In this document: in pieces, positions 8,677-17,558 of the stretch
Layout of the letters: each line of letters begins with the position of its first letter
Position numbering within the stretch: the stretch's first letter is position 1
Assembly: GCA_040261275.1 (NCBI GenBank)
Contig: JBDQOI010000017.1
Location: 1 to 52,848, forward strand
DNA from: UBA8752 sp040261275
GTDB taxonomy: Bacteria > Bacteroidota > Bacteroidia > Flavobacteriales_D > Sanyastnellaceae
DNA: 52,848 nucleotides
Direction: 5' to 3'
Notes under the pieces: generated by a model
The model's database searches: none
What the model was told of the DNA's origin: nothing
Seen by the model: the letters and a program-made list of their open reading frames with translations, nothing else
Program-made: the position numbers and the translations under genes

Positions 8677-9081
8677 TCACGGCTTGGGGTCGTGAACCAA
8701 CACCAGGCCGTCCATGCGCACTTCATTGAACATATCGTCATAATAGGTAACCCGTCCTTTCACCCTCAACAATTCTCCTGCTTCCAACAAGCGATGGGTC
8801 CGAGTACTGTCCCAAGAGGCGAGAACACCTCCCTTCAAGGCGACGCGCTTGCCGTCATCGGAATCGACCACCCCGAACAGCTCCACGACTGCATTCAAAT
8901 ACACCGCTGAAGTGGAATCTCCTTTGGCCATGGATTGCACCAACTCCTCCGGCACCATTTTGAATTGGGCAGCTTCTGCCCCAATGTCACGGTGAGGACG
9001 ATCCATCAGCAACCAGCCCATCCCCGCCAAGGCCGCTGCCATCAGGGGCAATGCCACGCGCAGTGTTTTCCTGTTCTTCAT
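8677..9081 (-). CDS. OB-fold (tRNA_anti-like) membrane-anchored or exported protein
   Basis: 134 residues. The N-terminal hydrophobic segment (LRVALPLMAAALAGMGWLL) is a membrane anchor or signal. The rest resembles the Bacteroidota tRNA_anti-like OB-fold family: a helix with 'VPEELVQSMAKGD', 'YLNAVVELFGVV', then 'LRVKGRVTYYDDMFNEV'. The partner and ligand are unknown. It is the first gene of the operon and is followed after 46 bases by the T9SS protein. The family assignment rests on pattern similarity only. Confidence 0.65.
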   Translation of the reverse strand: MKNRKTLRVALPLMAAALAGMGWLLMDRPHRDIGAEAAQFKMVPEELVQSMAKGDSTSAVYLNAVVELFGVVDSDDGKRVALKGGVLASWDSTRTHRLLEAGELLRVKGRVTYYDDMFNEVRMDGLVLVHDPKP

Positions 9082-9097
9082 GCACGAATCTATTTCA

Positions 9098-9135
9098 AAA
9101 GAAGATGGCCCGGTACGCGTTCGTATCGGGCCATC
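9098..9135 (-). terminator. Terminator of the beta-barrel protein gene
   Basis: A 14-bp stem (GATGGCCCGATACG / CGTACCGGGCCATC read on the minus strand, one wobble) with a 4-base loop, followed on the minus strand by TTCTTTTG. It lies 136 bases after the stop of the outer-membrane protein gene and just before the OB-fold gene. Confidence 0.65.
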
Positions 9136-9270
9136 AAACCAAAACCTGTCTTGTCATGCGCTTTCACGCACTGCCAATGTTCAATCCTCAATGTGGGCAC
9201 TTCGATGTGAACCCCCATTGACCAACGTCATTGGGAAAAATGACTTTTGTCATCGGACAAGGCTCAAGGG

Positions 9271-10008
9271 CTATACCCCAAGTCCCACAGTCAATCCAAA
9301 TCGCCAACCTGGCCCACTATCGCTGGTGAGATAGGTGATCCAACGAGACCCTTGGAATAACCGCTCCTCTAAACTGTCTTCGGCAGATTCGAGGGCATCA
9401 CCTGAAAGCGGAGCATCCGGATTCCAAGACCGCGAGTAACTGCGGAACATAGGGCCCGTGTACGCTTCAATGCTGATGCCATTGTCAGAATACCATTGGT
9501 ACCCCACGAGGACCCCTCCACCCCAATGAAATTGCTTCCAGACTCCATCAAGTTCTTCGGGGAATTGGGATTGCGGGATTCCTCCGAGGTCGTCAATGTC
9601 TTCATCAAATGCTAAGCTCCATTGCTCCAATCTGCCCATGATGCTGACGAAAATGCCCTCTGGCATTCCGCCATAAACCCAGGCGTAACGACGCAATTCT
9701 GGTGTAAGGCGCCATCCACTGTGGTTCACCTCCACATCGGTCCACGCATCCATGCCTGTGAAGTTGTTGTACTGGTAACGGCCATATTCCTCAGAGGCTC
9801 CGATTCCCGCAAAAGCCAGCTGAAGCGAAGTGGAGCCGTTGAGAATCCGCTCGAATCCCAGTTCATACCGTGCGAAATACCAGTCGCTCAAGTTCAGTTT
9901 CAGCAAATTGCGCGTATCGATCGCCTCCGGAGAAGTCTGCCCCGACATGGACGCGGATACGATCAACAAAAAACCCAAGGAGAGCCGACGGAGGAGAATC
10001 ACTGACAT
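9271..10008 (-). CDS. Probable outer-membrane beta-barrel protein
   Basis: 245 residues with a signal peptide (LGFLLIVSASMSGQ). The mature part has alternating aromatic and polar strands typical of an 8-10-strand outer-membrane barrel: 'WYFARYELGFERIL', 'LQLAFAGIGA', 'GILVGYQWYSDNG'-like segments and a final 'GWRFGLTVGLGV'. It resembles the DUF3575/OmpA-barrel type seen in Bacteroidota, but I cannot assign a substrate. It ends in a short hydrophobic beta-strand rather than a T9SS CTD, as expected for a BAM-inserted protein. A separate terminator isolates it from the downstream operon. Confidence 0.7.
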   Translation of the reverse strand: MSVILLRRLSLGFLLIVSASMSGQTSPEAIDTRNLLKLNLSDWYFARYELGFERILNGSTSLQLAFAGIGASEEYGRYQYNNFTGMDAWTDVEVNHSGWRLTPELRRYAWVYGGMPEGIFVSIMGRLEQWSLAFDEDIDDLGGIPQSQFPEELDGVWKQFHWGGGVLVGYQWYSDNGISIEAYTGPMFRSYSRSWNPDAPLSGDALESAEDSLEERLFQGSRWITYLTSDSGPGWRFGLTVGLGV

Positions 10009-10019
10009 AGTTCGAGCGT

Positions 10020-10214
10020 TTAGGTAACGCCAAGATTACGCCATTGACCGTCCAAAACCATCAGCTGAAAGGCATCATAGCCACAATGGCTCAGTTCCTC
10101 CCCCAAATGAAAGTCATAGTAGGTCCAGACATTCGCGAAACCATCGGTTTGCTGAACCACCCGGTCCGTCATGCGCTCAACAAGAGGCGGAGATCCAAAA
10201 TGGAATCCTGGGCA
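10020..10214 (-). pseudogene. Remnant of an NTF2-like (SnoaL/lumazine-binding type) protein
   Basis: A short minus-strand frame follows immediately after the TGA at 10215-10217. It contains 'FGSPPLVERM' then 'FANVWTYYDFHLGEELSHC' and 'GYDAFQLMVLDGQWRNLGV' before TAA at 10020-10022. This matches the C-terminal half of exported NTF2-like proteins, where 'VWtpYeFyl...fSHCGvdaFqL....W+i' is typical. The N-terminal ~80-90 residues of the fold are missing, and only an internal ATG at 10170-10172 is available (50 residues). It is therefore called a decayed or truncated gene. The alternative, a functional 50-residue protein, is less likely. The family match is from memory. Confidence 0.55.
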
Positions 10215-11021
10215 TCAAGGAATCCAAATCTTCCGGGTAGAGGAAGCACCGCTGCGGGTGATGCTATGAACCACAGCCAGACCCGAATATGAAAACACCA
10301 ATGAGCGGACACCCGCCTCCATTTTTCCTACGGCCAAAATCCTTCCATCGATGGACAAGACCGTGGATTCGTGGGGCTCTGTGCTCGCGAACTCCAATCC
10401 ACCCGCAACCGGACGAAGGGTTGGAGTCAGAGGGGCTTCGAGCTCAAGAGATGCACTCGGAGAGGACGCATTGAAGGTAAAAGAGCCACCTCCAAAGACA
10501 TCGCCAGAGGCCGTTCCGTTGCCATTGGCCGCGATGGATGCCACGTAAAACGTGACCGGTCCACTGCCCTGCTCCGGTGCAGTCCATAACACCTGGAAAC
10601 TGCCCGAACTGCAGAGATCATTTTGCTCAAAAATGTGGCGTCCATTGACCTCATCGAGCCAGATACAATCGTTTGCATCCTGATCGCTGAATGTCCCCGC
10701 ATTGGTGCCGTCTCCGAAAACAGCTGTTCCATGAACGCCAAAACCGCTGGGGTTACCGCTGCTGGATACCTGCACCATCAGGGTGTGGGTCTCTCCTGGG
10801 AGGTAAACATCAGACAACGCCATGTCTTCCCCGGTTACAAGAAACACATTCACCACTGGGTCGAAGTTGCCTCCGCTGTGACACTGCTGACAAGTGTTGT
10901 CACTACCCGGCGCCCCTGTTCTGTCTTTATTCTGCTGATGGGCCACACCATTGGAATTCGAGAGAAAAGCCACAGCCATGATGGCCATCAGCGCGAGGGA
11001 AAGTGGGGATCGTGCTTTCAT
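10215..11021 (-). CDS. CxxCH-containing choice-of-anchor V-type T9SS protein
   Basis: 268 residues. The signal peptide is followed directly by 'GAPGSDNTCQQCHSGG', a single CxxCH haem-type or metal site near the mature N terminus. This is the hallmark of the 'choice-of-anchor V' proteins common in marine Bacteroidota. A reelin-like beta-sandwich of ~150 residues follows ('ETHTLMVQVSSSGNPSGFG', 'FYVASIAANGNGTASGD'). The C terminus resembles a type A T9SS sorting domain ('VLSIDGRILAVGKM', final 'STRKIWIP'). Whether haem is attached cannot be decided from sequence. The function is unknown. It stands alone, upstream of the NTF2-like remnant on the same strand. Confidence 0.75.
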   Translation of the reverse strand: MKARSPLSLALMAIMAVAFLSNSNGVAHQQNKDRTGAPGSDNTCQQCHSGGNFDPVVNVFLVTGEDMALSDVYLPGETHTLMVQVSSSGNPSGFGVHGTAVFGDGTNAGTFSDQDANDCIWLDEVNGRHIFEQNDLCSSGSFQVLWTAPEQGSGPVTFYVASIAANGNGTASGDVFGGGSFTFNASSPSASLELEAPLTPTLRPVAGGLEFASTEPHESTVLSIDGRILAVGKMEAGVRSLVFSYSGLAVVHSITRSGASSTRKIWIP

Positions 11022-11190
11022 TATTGTGCGATTGAATCAAAGAAACTAGGCAAACTCACCCCATGTTGCACCGGTATGACTTTTATCAGCCGAATTGCTG
11101 ACAACGGTCATGGATGCAGTGCATGGAATTCAGCAAGTTCGATAGTGCTTCTCCGATTCACTTCGTACCACTCATGAAAACCGCAACAGC

Positions 11191-11715
11191 ATGACCAGTG
11201 TCGCGCCGACCCTGCCCAACCAACTGGACCGCAGTTGGGCAGACCGTTTGATTCCAGCCCTGAACGCCCTCATTTCCGATTTTGAAATACTGCGTTTCAA
11301 CATTCGAAATGCCGCATGGAATGGGTGGGGCGAGCAATATCCGAACATGGTGGATTCCCTTCCCGCCTTCCAAAAGCACGCGGAAGATGCCGCAGAACTC
11401 CTCGCGAGACGGGTGCGGTGCATGGAGGGGCGCCCCCCCTCCTCGCTGGAGGCCATCGTGGAAGGAAGCCGAATCAACGAAAATGATGGCGCCATTCACC
11501 ATCGGGCATGCATGCGCATGATCAGGGAAGCCCTGACCCACCTGCTCAAAGAGGAGAGGGAGGTCATCACCTTGGCCCAACACGGTGGCGATGAGGTAAC
11601 GGCCCAGACCATATGCTCCCTTATGGGATTTCAGGAGGAGGCGCTTTGGCACCTTCGTTCCTCCCTTCGCAGAACAGCCTTCGAAGCCGAATACCTTCCC
11701 CGCGCGAGCGAGTAA
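11191..11715 (+). CDS. Dps/ferritin-like protein lacking the usual ferroxidase residues
   Basis: 174 residues with the helical layout of the Dps family: 'LNALISDFEILRFNIRNAAW' for helix A and the B loop, 'HAEDAAELLARRVRCMEGRP' for helix B, and 'AIHHRACMRMIREALTHLL' for helix C. 'MGFQEEALWHLRSSL' covers the last helix. In typical Dps the motif HW(x)VxGxxFxxLHE and a D-x3-E pair form the inter-subunit iron site. Here the aligned stretch reads RFNIRNAAWNGWGE, so both His are replaced and the Asp/Glu pair is not kept. The alignment was done by eye. It may still bind DNA or act as a non-oxidising structural relative. It is a single gene, its stop one base from the stop of the convergent adhesin-like gene. 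Confidence 0.65.
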   Translation: MTSVAPTLPNQLDRSWADRLIPALNALISDFEILRFNIRNAAWNGWGEQYPNMVDSLPAFQKHAEDAAELLARRVRCMEGRPPSSLEAIVEGSRINENDGAIHHRACMRMIREALTHLLKEEREVITLAQHGGDEVTAQTICSLMGFQEEALWHLRSSLRRTAFEAEYLPRASE

Positions 11716-11716
11716 A

Positions 11717-14700
11717 TCAGCGCTGGATCATCAATGGGCCCGCGTGCTCAACACCTTCGGGAAGCTCCAGGACAAAGAAATGGGAGCCATCGGCCGCACC
11801 ATCACCATCCCATTGATTTTCATAACCATTGGCCTCATAAACCACAGCACCATTTCGGTTGTATACCGTCAAGTGGTTATCCGGGTACAATTCAATGTAC
11901 TTGAAGACCAAGCGGTCGTTTTTTCCGTCCCCATTCGGCGTAAAGATGTTGACCAATTCCACAGAGCAGGACAAGATCTCCAGCACGTGGACATCGGAAT
12001 CTCCGCACAACCCTTGAAGCACGTGATTGACCGTCACCGTTCCTACCCCGGCCGCTTCCAAATCCAACAGTCCGGTCTCCGTGTTGATGCAGTCGTCACT
12101 GGAGGGACTGCTCGCACTCCATACGCCGCCAGCCCATATGGCGCCGAGCTGCCACTCCTCCACTCCAATACAGAGCTCGTCGTTCGGCACATCCACCAAA
12201 ATAGCGGCATCCCGTTGGGGCACCACCGTAATCTGAACGGCGTCCACATCCGAGCATACATCTGTAATCGTATACGTAATCGTGTAATTACCCGCTCCGA
12301 TTCCCGGATCGAAACTACCCGCGGGCGATAGACAGGAACCGCAAGACGCGGTCCATGTGCCCCCTCCATCCGCAGCAGAGAAAATCGCCGTTCCTGCAGA
12401 TTCACACAGGTCGGGAATATCGTCAATCGTCGCATCGACCGCGGGCGCCACGAGAATATCAATGGAGCCTCCCGTGCTGCATCCCAAGGGGTCATCATAC
12501 GCAACCGTCACGGTATATGTCCCTTCCCCTGCATCACCGGGATCGAAAAACCCTGAGCCATTGATACAGCCCCCGCAATCCGCATCCCAAATCAAATTGG
12601 GAACATTGCTCCAAGCAGCTTCGGCCGCCAGGTCCACATCCGAATTGACCGTACTGCCCGAGTTGTTCACGCAGAATGGATCCTCCGGTTGAAGGGTCAC
12701 CGACAAGATGGGCAACACCTCCATCGGGAAAGACGCGCTGTTGGTGCACGATCCATTGACCACCTCATAGGTCAAAACGTTCACTCCCAGCGGAGCGGAA
12801 CCCGGATCAAACGCGCTGCCGCTCAAACCATTGCCAGAAGCCGACCATGTCCCGCCTGGAACATCAGCCTCCAGTTCCAACACATTGGAATCCTCGCAAA
12901 TGGCATCCGGAACGTTTGCAGAACCTATGGGCAGGCTCTCATCCACCGTGATGGTCGCCGAATTTGCTACACCACAACCGGCGCCCGGCATGAAGCTCAC
13001 GACATAGCTGCCTGGGCCGGGCGGAGAGAAATTTCCAGAAGACTGCACACAATTCCCGCAATCCGCCGTCCATGTCCCAGCCAAACCATCGTCATCCAAT
13101 TGAATGGATCCTACCGCTTCGCAGTAACTCAGATCATCCAGCTCCGCCATGACCGCCTCACCAACGTTGACTTCCACGGATTCCGTCGCCGTGCACAAGG
13201 TCCCGAAAGTGTAGGACGCTGTGTAAACACCTGCTCCCACAGCAGGATCAAAGGCCCCACCAGGGGTCAGACAACCTCCGCAATCTGCCTGCCATTCGCC
13301 CCCCGCTGGCGTGGCCACCAACTGGACCGGATCAGCAAAAGGACAAAGCGCTCCGACATTGCCCGTATTCACGTTGGGCGTCAATCCCACTTGCAACTCC
13401 TGCACTTCCGTTACATCTCCACAATCTCCGACGATGGTATAGGAGACCTCCAGAATGCCCGGTGGAGTCTGGGTCGGGTCAATGGCCCCTTGGGGGTCCA
13501 AGCAACCGAGGCATGACGCCGACCATGTGCCACCGGGCTCACCCGGATCGAGATTGATCGCCTCATCCCCACTGCAAATGACATCGACTGGGTTGCCATC
13601 CGTATCCAGAATGGCGAAATCCGCCGTTTGATTCTCGAACGTGAACTGGACCAGAATGGTATCGGCTGCCATGAATTGCGAGGTGTCGGGCTCCTCGACC
13701 ACCGGGTCGCAAATCCAGAACAGGGTCACGGACCCCTCGAAATTGGTATTGGGAAGCGCACCACCCCAGGCATTTTGAACGGTCAAAGTCCAATTGCCGT
13801 CGCCCTCCAACAATCCCGTGGGAACAGCGAAGCAACTTTCATAGAAGCCGCCCGAAGTCGTGTTCCAATTGAACGGCCAATCCCCGATGATGGTTCCCGG
13901 CAAATCGTAACTGAATCCCTCAATGACCCCGCAGGTGCCAGAAGGATCGCATATCGCCATGGACATATCACCCGGCCAACTTCCCCCTGAAGGAGACCAA
14001 GTATTGGTCACGGCAAAGCCCAACAGCTCGCCGTCAAAAGGAAAATTGAATGACCCCGTTTGATTGGCGTTGAGGTTGAAGTCATAAGCCATCACCGTAT
14101 CACAGGCCTCATCGGGAATCGCATCACAACTCCCGGCTACCGGAGGGGGCGGCAGGATTTCGGGGAAATTGGCGCCAATGACCAGCTCTGTCGTCGACTC
14201 CAAACAGACTGAAGCACTGTCTCCCTGTCCAACGATTTCGTCGCCCACCAGATAGACCAATTCCGTCTGCGTCGCACCATTGGGGGTAAAACTAAAAGCC
14301 GCATCGTCAATGACCAGTTCTCCCGTATCATACGCTACAGGGCCGTAAGCACCTTCACCAGATCCTCCTTGAATCCCCACCACGGCGGTAATGCCCAGGC
14401 AGGATTCAAATTGGCCCATGTGGATTTCAACTCGGTTTGAGGTCTCGTGCAGCACAACCTGGGTGACAAGCTCATTGTCTCCGCACCCGGTTTGGGGAAG
14501 GTTTTCCCAGCTGATCACGAAGCGGCGACACGGAAACTGCCCCAATGTAGCCGTGCGGATTTCGCCTCCATTGTTACTGATATAGGCATAAGGGGCCATG
14601 ACCGAATTCGGCGGGAGAGATGCCGAGCCCAGGGATTGGTTGGGGTAGTTGTAGGTGCCGGTCAACCCCGTATTGAAGGTGAGGAAACCCTTCCGGCTGA

Positions 14701-15037
14701 TTTTGAGACTGAAGAAATCCGTATCGAAAAAACTGAACCCGAACGGCAAGCCAATGCCATTGGTAAATCCATTGGTAGGCGTGGCTTGAACCGTGCCCGT
14801 TCCCGGGGCCAAAGGAGGAGCATATGCGATGGAATCCAAGTCATATCCCGTAGTCTCGGCGGATCGCTCGAAATCGGGAACAATCCAGATGCACGAGTCT
14901 TGACATCCAACGGACAACCCTTCGGGTCCCGAGAGGAATCCACACTCATCCTGGGCGAACCCGGAAGTCGCAAAAGACAGGAACATCAACAAACCGAGCA
15001 CCCGATGCACAAGCACCTTGGCAGAATTGTAGCGCAT
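11717..15037 (-). CDS. Large T9SS type B (gliding-motility CTD) surface protein with Ig/PKD-like repeats
   Basis: 1106 residues. The signal peptide is in the first ~29 residues (LGLLMFLSFATSGFAQ). The first third resembles beta-sandwich nidogen-like/PKD material ('FSFFDTDFFSLKISRKGFLT'), followed by a proprotein-convertase-P-like sandwich (about 320-450). At least six degenerate repeats of 'GGTWSA-C-x-x-C-L-x-x-G-x-FDP' with conserved Cys pairs come next. The C terminus is the gliding-motility-associated type B CTD ('NIFTPNGDGKND', 'LTVYNRNGAVVYEANGYENQWDG'). Type B proteins usually stay loosely bound at the surface and depend on PorP/SprF-like partners; no such partner gene is in this window. 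A TAATTTTC element only a few bases before the first ATG leaves open a slightly downstream start. Confidence 0.88.
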   Translation of the reverse strand: MRYNSAKVLVHRVLGLLMFLSFATSGFAQDECGFLSGPEGLSVGCQDSCIWIVPDFERSAETTGYDLDSIAYAPPLAPGTGTVQATPTNGFTNGIGLPFGFSFFDTDFFSLKISRKGFLTFNTGLTGTYNYPNQSLGSASLPPNSVMAPYAYISNNGGEIRTATLGQFPCRRFVISWENLPQTGCGDNELVTQVVLHETSNRVEIHMGQFESCLGITAVVGIQGGSGEGAYGPVAYDTGELVIDDAAFSFTPNGATQTELVYLVGDEIVGQGDSASVCLESTTELVIGANFPEILPPPPVAGSCDAIPDEACDTVMAYDFNLNANQTGSFNFPFDGELLGFAVTNTWSPSGGSWPGDMSMAICDPSGTCGVIEGFSYDLPGTIIGDWPFNWNTTSGGFYESCFAVPTGLLEGDGNWTLTVQNAWGGALPNTNFEGSVTLFWICDPVVEEPDTSQFMAADTILVQFTFENQTADFAILDTDGNPVDVICSGDEAINLDPGEPGGTWSASCLGCLDPQGAIDPTQTPPGILEVSYTIVGDCGDVTEVQELQVGLTPNVNTGNVGALCPFADPVQLVATPAGGEWQADCGGCLTPGGAFDPAVGAGVYTASYTFGTLCTATESVEVNVGEAVMAELDDLSYCEAVGSIQLDDDGLAGTWTADCGNCVQSSGNFSPPGPGSYVVSFMPGAGCGVANSATITVDESLPIGSANVPDAICEDSNVLELEADVPGGTWSASGNGLSGSAFDPGSAPLGVNVLTYEVVNGSCTNSASFPMEVLPILSVTLQPEDPFCVNNSGSTVNSDVDLAAEAAWSNVPNLIWDADCGGCINGSGFFDPGDAGEGTYTVTVAYDDPLGCSTGGSIDILVAPAVDATIDDIPDLCESAGTAIFSAADGGGTWTASCGSCLSPAGSFDPGIGAGNYTITYTITDVCSDVDAVQITVVPQRDAAILVDVPNDELCIGVEEWQLGAIWAGGVWSASSPSSDDCINTETGLLDLEAAGVGTVTVNHVLQGLCGDSDVHVLEILSCSVELVNIFTPNGDGKNDRLVFKYIELYPDNHLTVYNRNGAVVYEANGYENQWDGDGAADGSHFFVLELPEGVEHAGPLMIQR

Positions 15038-15072
15038 GCCGAAAATTAGGCAAATGCACGGTAATCGGCCAC

Positions 15073-17253
15073 TCAGCTGGAACAGGTTTCACCGTAGTTC
15101 GCCAACAGCTCCAGAATGTCGTTCACACCGACCAGCCCATCTCCGTCCACATCCGAGCTCAAACCGGTGCCGTAAACTCCAAAGTCCGAAAGGGCCTCCA
15201 GCAAATCTGTGGACCCGATCAAGCCATCACCGTTCAAGTCCAAGGGGCAGGCGGGAACATCGGGTATCTCACCGAAAAAGTCAGAAGCCTTCGTCAGTGC
15301 AATGCCCGCGATTTCCTCTCCCAATTGGCGCCCTGGGAAGTCATCCGCAGGGGGGTGAATTCCGCCCCAAATTCTAGAGAGGCTGCATTGATCCGAAGCA
15401 TCTCTGTATGTTGCCCATTGGAGGGAAAAACTCTGACTGGGACCATCCTCGAAAACCAAAAATTGATTTTGGACAACTGGAAATTCCCCCATTCCACCAG
15501 GGAAATAAGGGCTCCCCGTAATGGCGGTCAGCACTTCTGCCGCCGCCCTCGAAAAAGTGCTATGCCCGCTGACATAACCTGCAAAGGGTGGAGTCACAAA
15601 GCTGGGCCGCTGGTACGGCCACCAATTCTCAGCGAGAATCCAACCCACTTCTGCCTCGTCCCATATCGGGGAGAGGATGGCATCCGGGCCCTGCCATGCC
15701 CACACTTTGATTTTCCCTTCGTTGCCTCCTGGCGCCAAGGCATCTCCTGCCTCGACAAGTTCAATGCGCCCGGGAACCAAAGGGAGTCCATTGGGGTTGT
15801 ATGAAGCCAATGTGGAATCGGTTCGCTGTCCCAATGAGGCCATGTAGCGTATGGCGGATACGGGTCGGATGTAGTCGTAAAGGCCCTTGTGAGACCAAGC
15901 CCCAATGGCCGCATCATGCATGGCCCCTCCCAGGGTCAAGTAGGCCCGCACCGTGTAGCGAAGTGCATCCAACTCTGCCCCCTCGCCCATCCATTCAGTA
16001 GAAAAGTCCGGATGGTCCATCACACCGTTCAACAGGACGAACCAATGGCCCGGAGGGGTCTCACTCTCTGGACCATCCGCCCAGAATTCTGCGAGAACCC
16101 GAGCATAATCGCCACGAGGGACCACATTTTCCGCGTAGGACAACCCCGTTGCCGGATTCAATGTGTGCCCTGGGCTCAAATCCCCTCCTTCCAACCAATC
16201 GTAAAACGTATCCATGGTATCAAAGCCGGACGGTCCTGTCGACTCCAAGTTTCCTTGCGAACCTGGACCTATGTCCATCATCACGCCATCCGAAGGGTGC
16301 AAATGGGCACTCCAAAGCACAACCAAACTGAATCCCCACGCGTAAGGGTCGGCAATGCCATCAATCGCAGGCCCCTCTCCGAAGTACGGTGGTGCCCCAC
16401 AATCCAAGAACACCGGCCATTCTACCCCATTGCGCAAGACCGATGACCTCACGGAATCCTCCAAACTGAAGGGGTATACATTGCCCCATTCCGCTCCTTG
16501 GAAAGCCGGCGTCTCACTCAAGATATTTCCCGACTGATCCACAAATGTGGGAATCGACAAGGGCTGCCAGGCATTGGGGTCAACGAGGTCGGGATTGCCC
16601 GATGCAGCCAATTCAAGGCCCGGGTTGACTGGTTCGTAATTGACATTGGCATAGTCCAAATGCTCGTTCGATCCATCCTGAAGGCCGAATTCAATCAATC
16701 GGGCCGCGATGTAATTACCGAGCGCAGCTGCACCTTCCGACAGGTCCTCGGATAAATACGAGGTGTCTAATCCCAACAGGTCCATTTCCGCATCAAATGC
16801 CGCCAGAGATTCCACACCGCCCGGGCTATTGACAAACCGGTGGGTCAGCAACCGATACGCCGCATAACTCATGGCCGTATCCATGGCCAATGCCCGGGAC
16901 GCTTCATCGGCAGGTATGACCCATTGCGAGGAGTCGAAAGGGCAGGTATATGCCCCCCAAGTTTGACCTAAGAAGCACGGGCTATCCACATCATCGTAGG
17001 CAGCGAATGCATCGTACATGGCCACTGACGTGTGAAACAAGTTGCGGGCGTGCACGGTAGGCCGCGCGAAGTCTCCACGGATGGCTTCCAATAACAGTTC
17101 GTTCCATTGCCGGGCGAGGGTTCCATCAACAGCAGCCATTCTCGCCTCGTCAGATGAACCGTAGCGGGTGGGGCTCGCTTCTTGGGCAGAGCACTCACAT
17201 GGGTATGCTACTGATAACCCCAATAACAATGAGAGGACGAGGGCGCGAAACAT
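15073..17253 (-). CDS. Vanadium-dependent haloperoxidase-like (PAP2 superfamily) secreted enzyme
   Basis: 726 residues with signal peptide MFRALVLSLLLGLSVA; an ATG at 17286 in frame is less likely. The catalytic signature of vanadate/phosphate-binding enzymes is complete: K(x6)RP (K456...R463-P in 'KGLYDYIRP'), SGHS with H564 in 'YVSGHSTFSR', and SR(x5)H(x3)D with H633 in 'SRIWGGIHPPAD'. Family members oxidise halides with H2O2 or hydrolyse phosphomonoesters, and the sequence alone does not separate the two. The C terminus carries two dockerin-like EF-hand repeats (DLNGDGLIGSTDLL, DVDGDGLVGVNDIL) and ends in C-S-S, matching the tail of the amylase at 2856. No standard T9SS CTD is seen. It is on the same strand as the type B CTD gene, 35 bases upstream of that start. 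Confidence 0.82.
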   Translation of the reverse strand: MFRALVLSLLLGLSVAYPCECSAQEASPTRYGSSDEARMAAVDGTLARQWNELLLEAIRGDFARPTVHARNLFHTSVAMYDAFAAYDDVDSPCFLGQTWGAYTCPFDSSQWVIPADEASRALAMDTAMSYAAYRLLTHRFVNSPGGVESLAAFDAEMDLLGLDTSYLSEDLSEGAAALGNYIAARLIEFGLQDGSNEHLDYANVNYEPVNPGLELAASGNPDLVDPNAWQPLSIPTFVDQSGNILSETPAFQGAEWGNVYPFSLEDSVRSSVLRNGVEWPVFLDCGAPPYFGEGPAIDGIADPYAWGFSLVVLWSAHLHPSDGVMMDIGPGSQGNLESTGPSGFDTMDTFYDWLEGGDLSPGHTLNPATGLSYAENVVPRGDYARVLAEFWADGPESETPPGHWFVLLNGVMDHPDFSTEWMGEGAELDALRYTVRAYLTLGGAMHDAAIGAWSHKGLYDYIRPVSAIRYMASLGQRTDSTLASYNPNGLPLVPGRIELVEAGDALAPGGNEGKIKVWAWQGPDAILSPIWDEAEVGWILAENWWPYQRPSFVTPPFAGYVSGHSTFSRAAAEVLTAITGSPYFPGGMGEFPVVQNQFLVFEDGPSQSFSLQWATYRDASDQCSLSRIWGGIHPPADDFPGRQLGEEIAGIALTKASDFFGEIPDVPACPLDLNGDGLIGSTDLLEALSDFGVYGTGLSSDVDGDGLVGVNDILELLANYGETCSS

Positions 17254-17345
17254 GGCTTGGTTAATATAATAACCGCACCACCTCATTCGGGTTTCCGCGA
17301 CCCTCTTTCAGGGGTACGGATTTGTAATTGACCGGCTTCAAAGGG

Positions 17346-17558
17346 TCAATCCCCTTCACCAAGCTCATCCAACACCTTTTGAACCTCTCCTTCCGCTTTC
17401 CGGAGACGACCTCCACAAAACGCAATCAACTCTGCCGCTCGTTTTACCTTTTCGGCAAGGGCATCCACACCGATGGCATCCCGCTGCAGCGCCTCGAGAA
17501 TGGTCTTCAATTCAGCAAATGCTTCATCGTACCCCTTGGGCTCCTGTTCCTTACTCAT
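17346..17558 (-). CDS. xseB: Exodeoxyribonuclease VII small subunit
   Basis: 70 residues, the usual size for XseB. It has the family's helical hairpin ('YDEAFAELKTILEALQ', 'DALAEKVKRAAELIAFCGGRL'). It forms a complex with XseA to degrade single-stranded DNA into oligonucleotides. Its start overlaps the xseA stop by four bases (ATGA), giving coupled translation. Confidence 0.93.
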   Translation of the reverse strand: MSKEQEPKGYDEAFAELKTILEALQRDAIGVDALAEKVKRAAELIAFCGGRLRKAEGEVQKVLDELGEGD

